Shown: positions 11,054 through 11,734 of the stretch, one piece after another | Layout of the letters: every line of letters begins with the position of its first letter | How positions within the stretch are numbered: position 1 is the first letter of the stretch | Source: Bacillota bacterium | GTDB taxonomy: Bacteria; Bacillota; Clostridia; Christensenellales; SZUA-584 | Reading direction: 5' to 3' | Length of the DNA: 11,734 bases | Assembly (NCBI GenBank): GCA_023436525.1 | Contig: JAEZIW010000131.1 | Location: 1-11,734, forward strand | Translations under genes and position numbers: made by a program | Notes under the pieces: model-generated | Seen by the model: the letters and a program-made list of their open reading frames with translations, nothing else | Told to the model about the DNA's origin: nothing | Database searches by the model: none

Positions 11054-11734
11054 TTACCGCAAACAAGAATACTCGGCAACTCTTTGATATATATCCGTGA
11101 TAATTTCAATAAATCTTGCAGGCTCTTCAAACATCGGGCTGTGAGCCGACTGTTCCAGCTCAAAAAACGCTTTTAGGGGTGCTTCAATCGTCTCCAGCAG
11201 CTTTTTTGAAAGATTGATATTGACTGTGTAATCAAACCGGCCGCTTATGAAATACGCTGGAATCTCCAACCGGATAGGCCCGGACGTAAGGTCAGCCGTG
11301 AAAAACTTTTGGATGAGCTCCGTCTCGCTTCTTAAAAACGCCTTGGCTTTCCAGATGTTAACACGCTCACCCCATGTGTATGCCCTGCACAGCAAGGTGG
11401 GTATAAACACACCGGTGATAACGGACCTCATGTTACGCATGGTACCGATACCGACTTTATGCATGGCTTGATCACGCAGCACCGTCCGAAAAAAAGCAAG
11501 CACCGCTTCGTCGGATTCTGAAACAGCGTACTTTTTCAGTTCTCCGAGCATCTTCTTATCACCACGTTTTTTGAATTCATCCAGCATAAACGCATGAGCG
11601 ATACGCTCGGATTCATACATGTTGGCAATCTGCGCCACCCCGATGTAGGCATGATAAAGCTGCGGAGCCTTCTCTGCCGCCTGTATGCCGATGTAAGTGC
11701 CCCACGAATGTGCAATCAGCCATACTTTAGGCTT
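11054..11734 (-). CDS. Alpha/beta hydrolase, partial (start lies beyond the window)
   Basis: The C-terminal 226 residues of a serine hydrolase. All three catalytic residues are visible: the nucleophile elbow A-H-S-W-G with Ser at visible residue 10, the acid in GRFDYTV (visible residue 168) and the histidine in SAHSPMFEEP (visible residue 198). A helical lid of about 100 residues lies between the first two. The last motif, with H-S-P-x-F-E-x-P, is like proline-iminopeptidase and esterase members of the superfamily, but the substrate cannot be assigned. The open frame continues to the last base of the window without an ATG that fits; a GTG at 11638 is internal to the domain and not the real start. 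Confidence 0.92.
   Translation of the reverse strand, partial: KPKVWLIAHSWGTYIGIQAAEKAPQLYHAYIGVAQIANMYESERIAHAFMLDEFKKRGDKKMLGELKKYAVSESDEAVLAFFRTVLRDQAMHKVGIGTMRNMRSVITGVFIPTLLCRAYTWGERVNIWKAKAFLRSETELIQKFFTADLTSGPIRLEIPAYFISGRFDYTVNINLSKKLLETIEAPLKAFFELEQSAHSPMFEEPARFIEIITDIYQRVAEYSCLR

Overview
The window looks like a chromosomal segment of an anaerobic member of the Clostridia (Bacillota). The evidence is strong AGGAGG-type ribosome binding sites, a T-box tRNA-sensing leader, a Mn-sensing yybP-ykoY riboswitch, several [4Fe-4S] and rubredoxin-type redox proteins, and small lipoproteins with Ig-like domains. No genus can be named from the sequence alone. Most genes are moderately GC-rich. 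A small lipoprotein gene (1207-1620) and a DUF559 nuclease gene (7406-7741) are visibly more AT-rich.

Layout. 115-1032 (+) is a cation diffusion facilitator (CDF) metal efflux protein, followed by a nested hairpin and a small lipoprotein (1207-1620, +). Two paralogous Ig-like lipoproteins lie on the minus strand (2273-1806 and 2923-2429), separated by a strong terminator. A minus-strand redox block follows: a QueG-like double [4Fe-4S] protein (4504-3830), then a tight two-gene operon of a glutaredoxin-like protein (3763-3473) and a ferredoxin:thioredoxin-reductase catalytic domain fused to a rubredoxin domain (3470-2994). Divergent from it is a promoter, a T-box leader (about 4646-4909, specifier tentatively AUC = Ile), an HTH-cupin regulator (4942-5496) and a medium-chain-type acyl-CoA synthetase (5507-7159), closed by a terminator.

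From 7206 to 8194 there is a compact array of four related palindromic elements. Three are short (about 108 bp). The fourth is about 596 bp, and its two arms enclose a DUF559/VSR-like nuclease gene whose 5' end looks damaged. This resembles a parent element beside its internally deleted, MITE-like derivatives. The array fills the space between two facing transcription terminators.

The right part is all minus strand: a GyrI-like ligand-binding protein (8735-8256), the Mn exporter MntP (9545-8982) behind a promoter and a Mn riboswitch, an AI-2E-family transporter (11006-9750), and an alpha/beta hydrolase running off the window (11734-11054).

Points most worth following: (1) an acyl-CoA synthetase under T-box control, with an isoleucine-like specifier, which suggests an anabolic role in making isoleucine from a branched or short acid; (2) the repeat-flanked DUF559 nuclease; (3) the glutaredoxin/FTR-rubredoxin pair as a ferredoxin-driven thiol-reducing chain.
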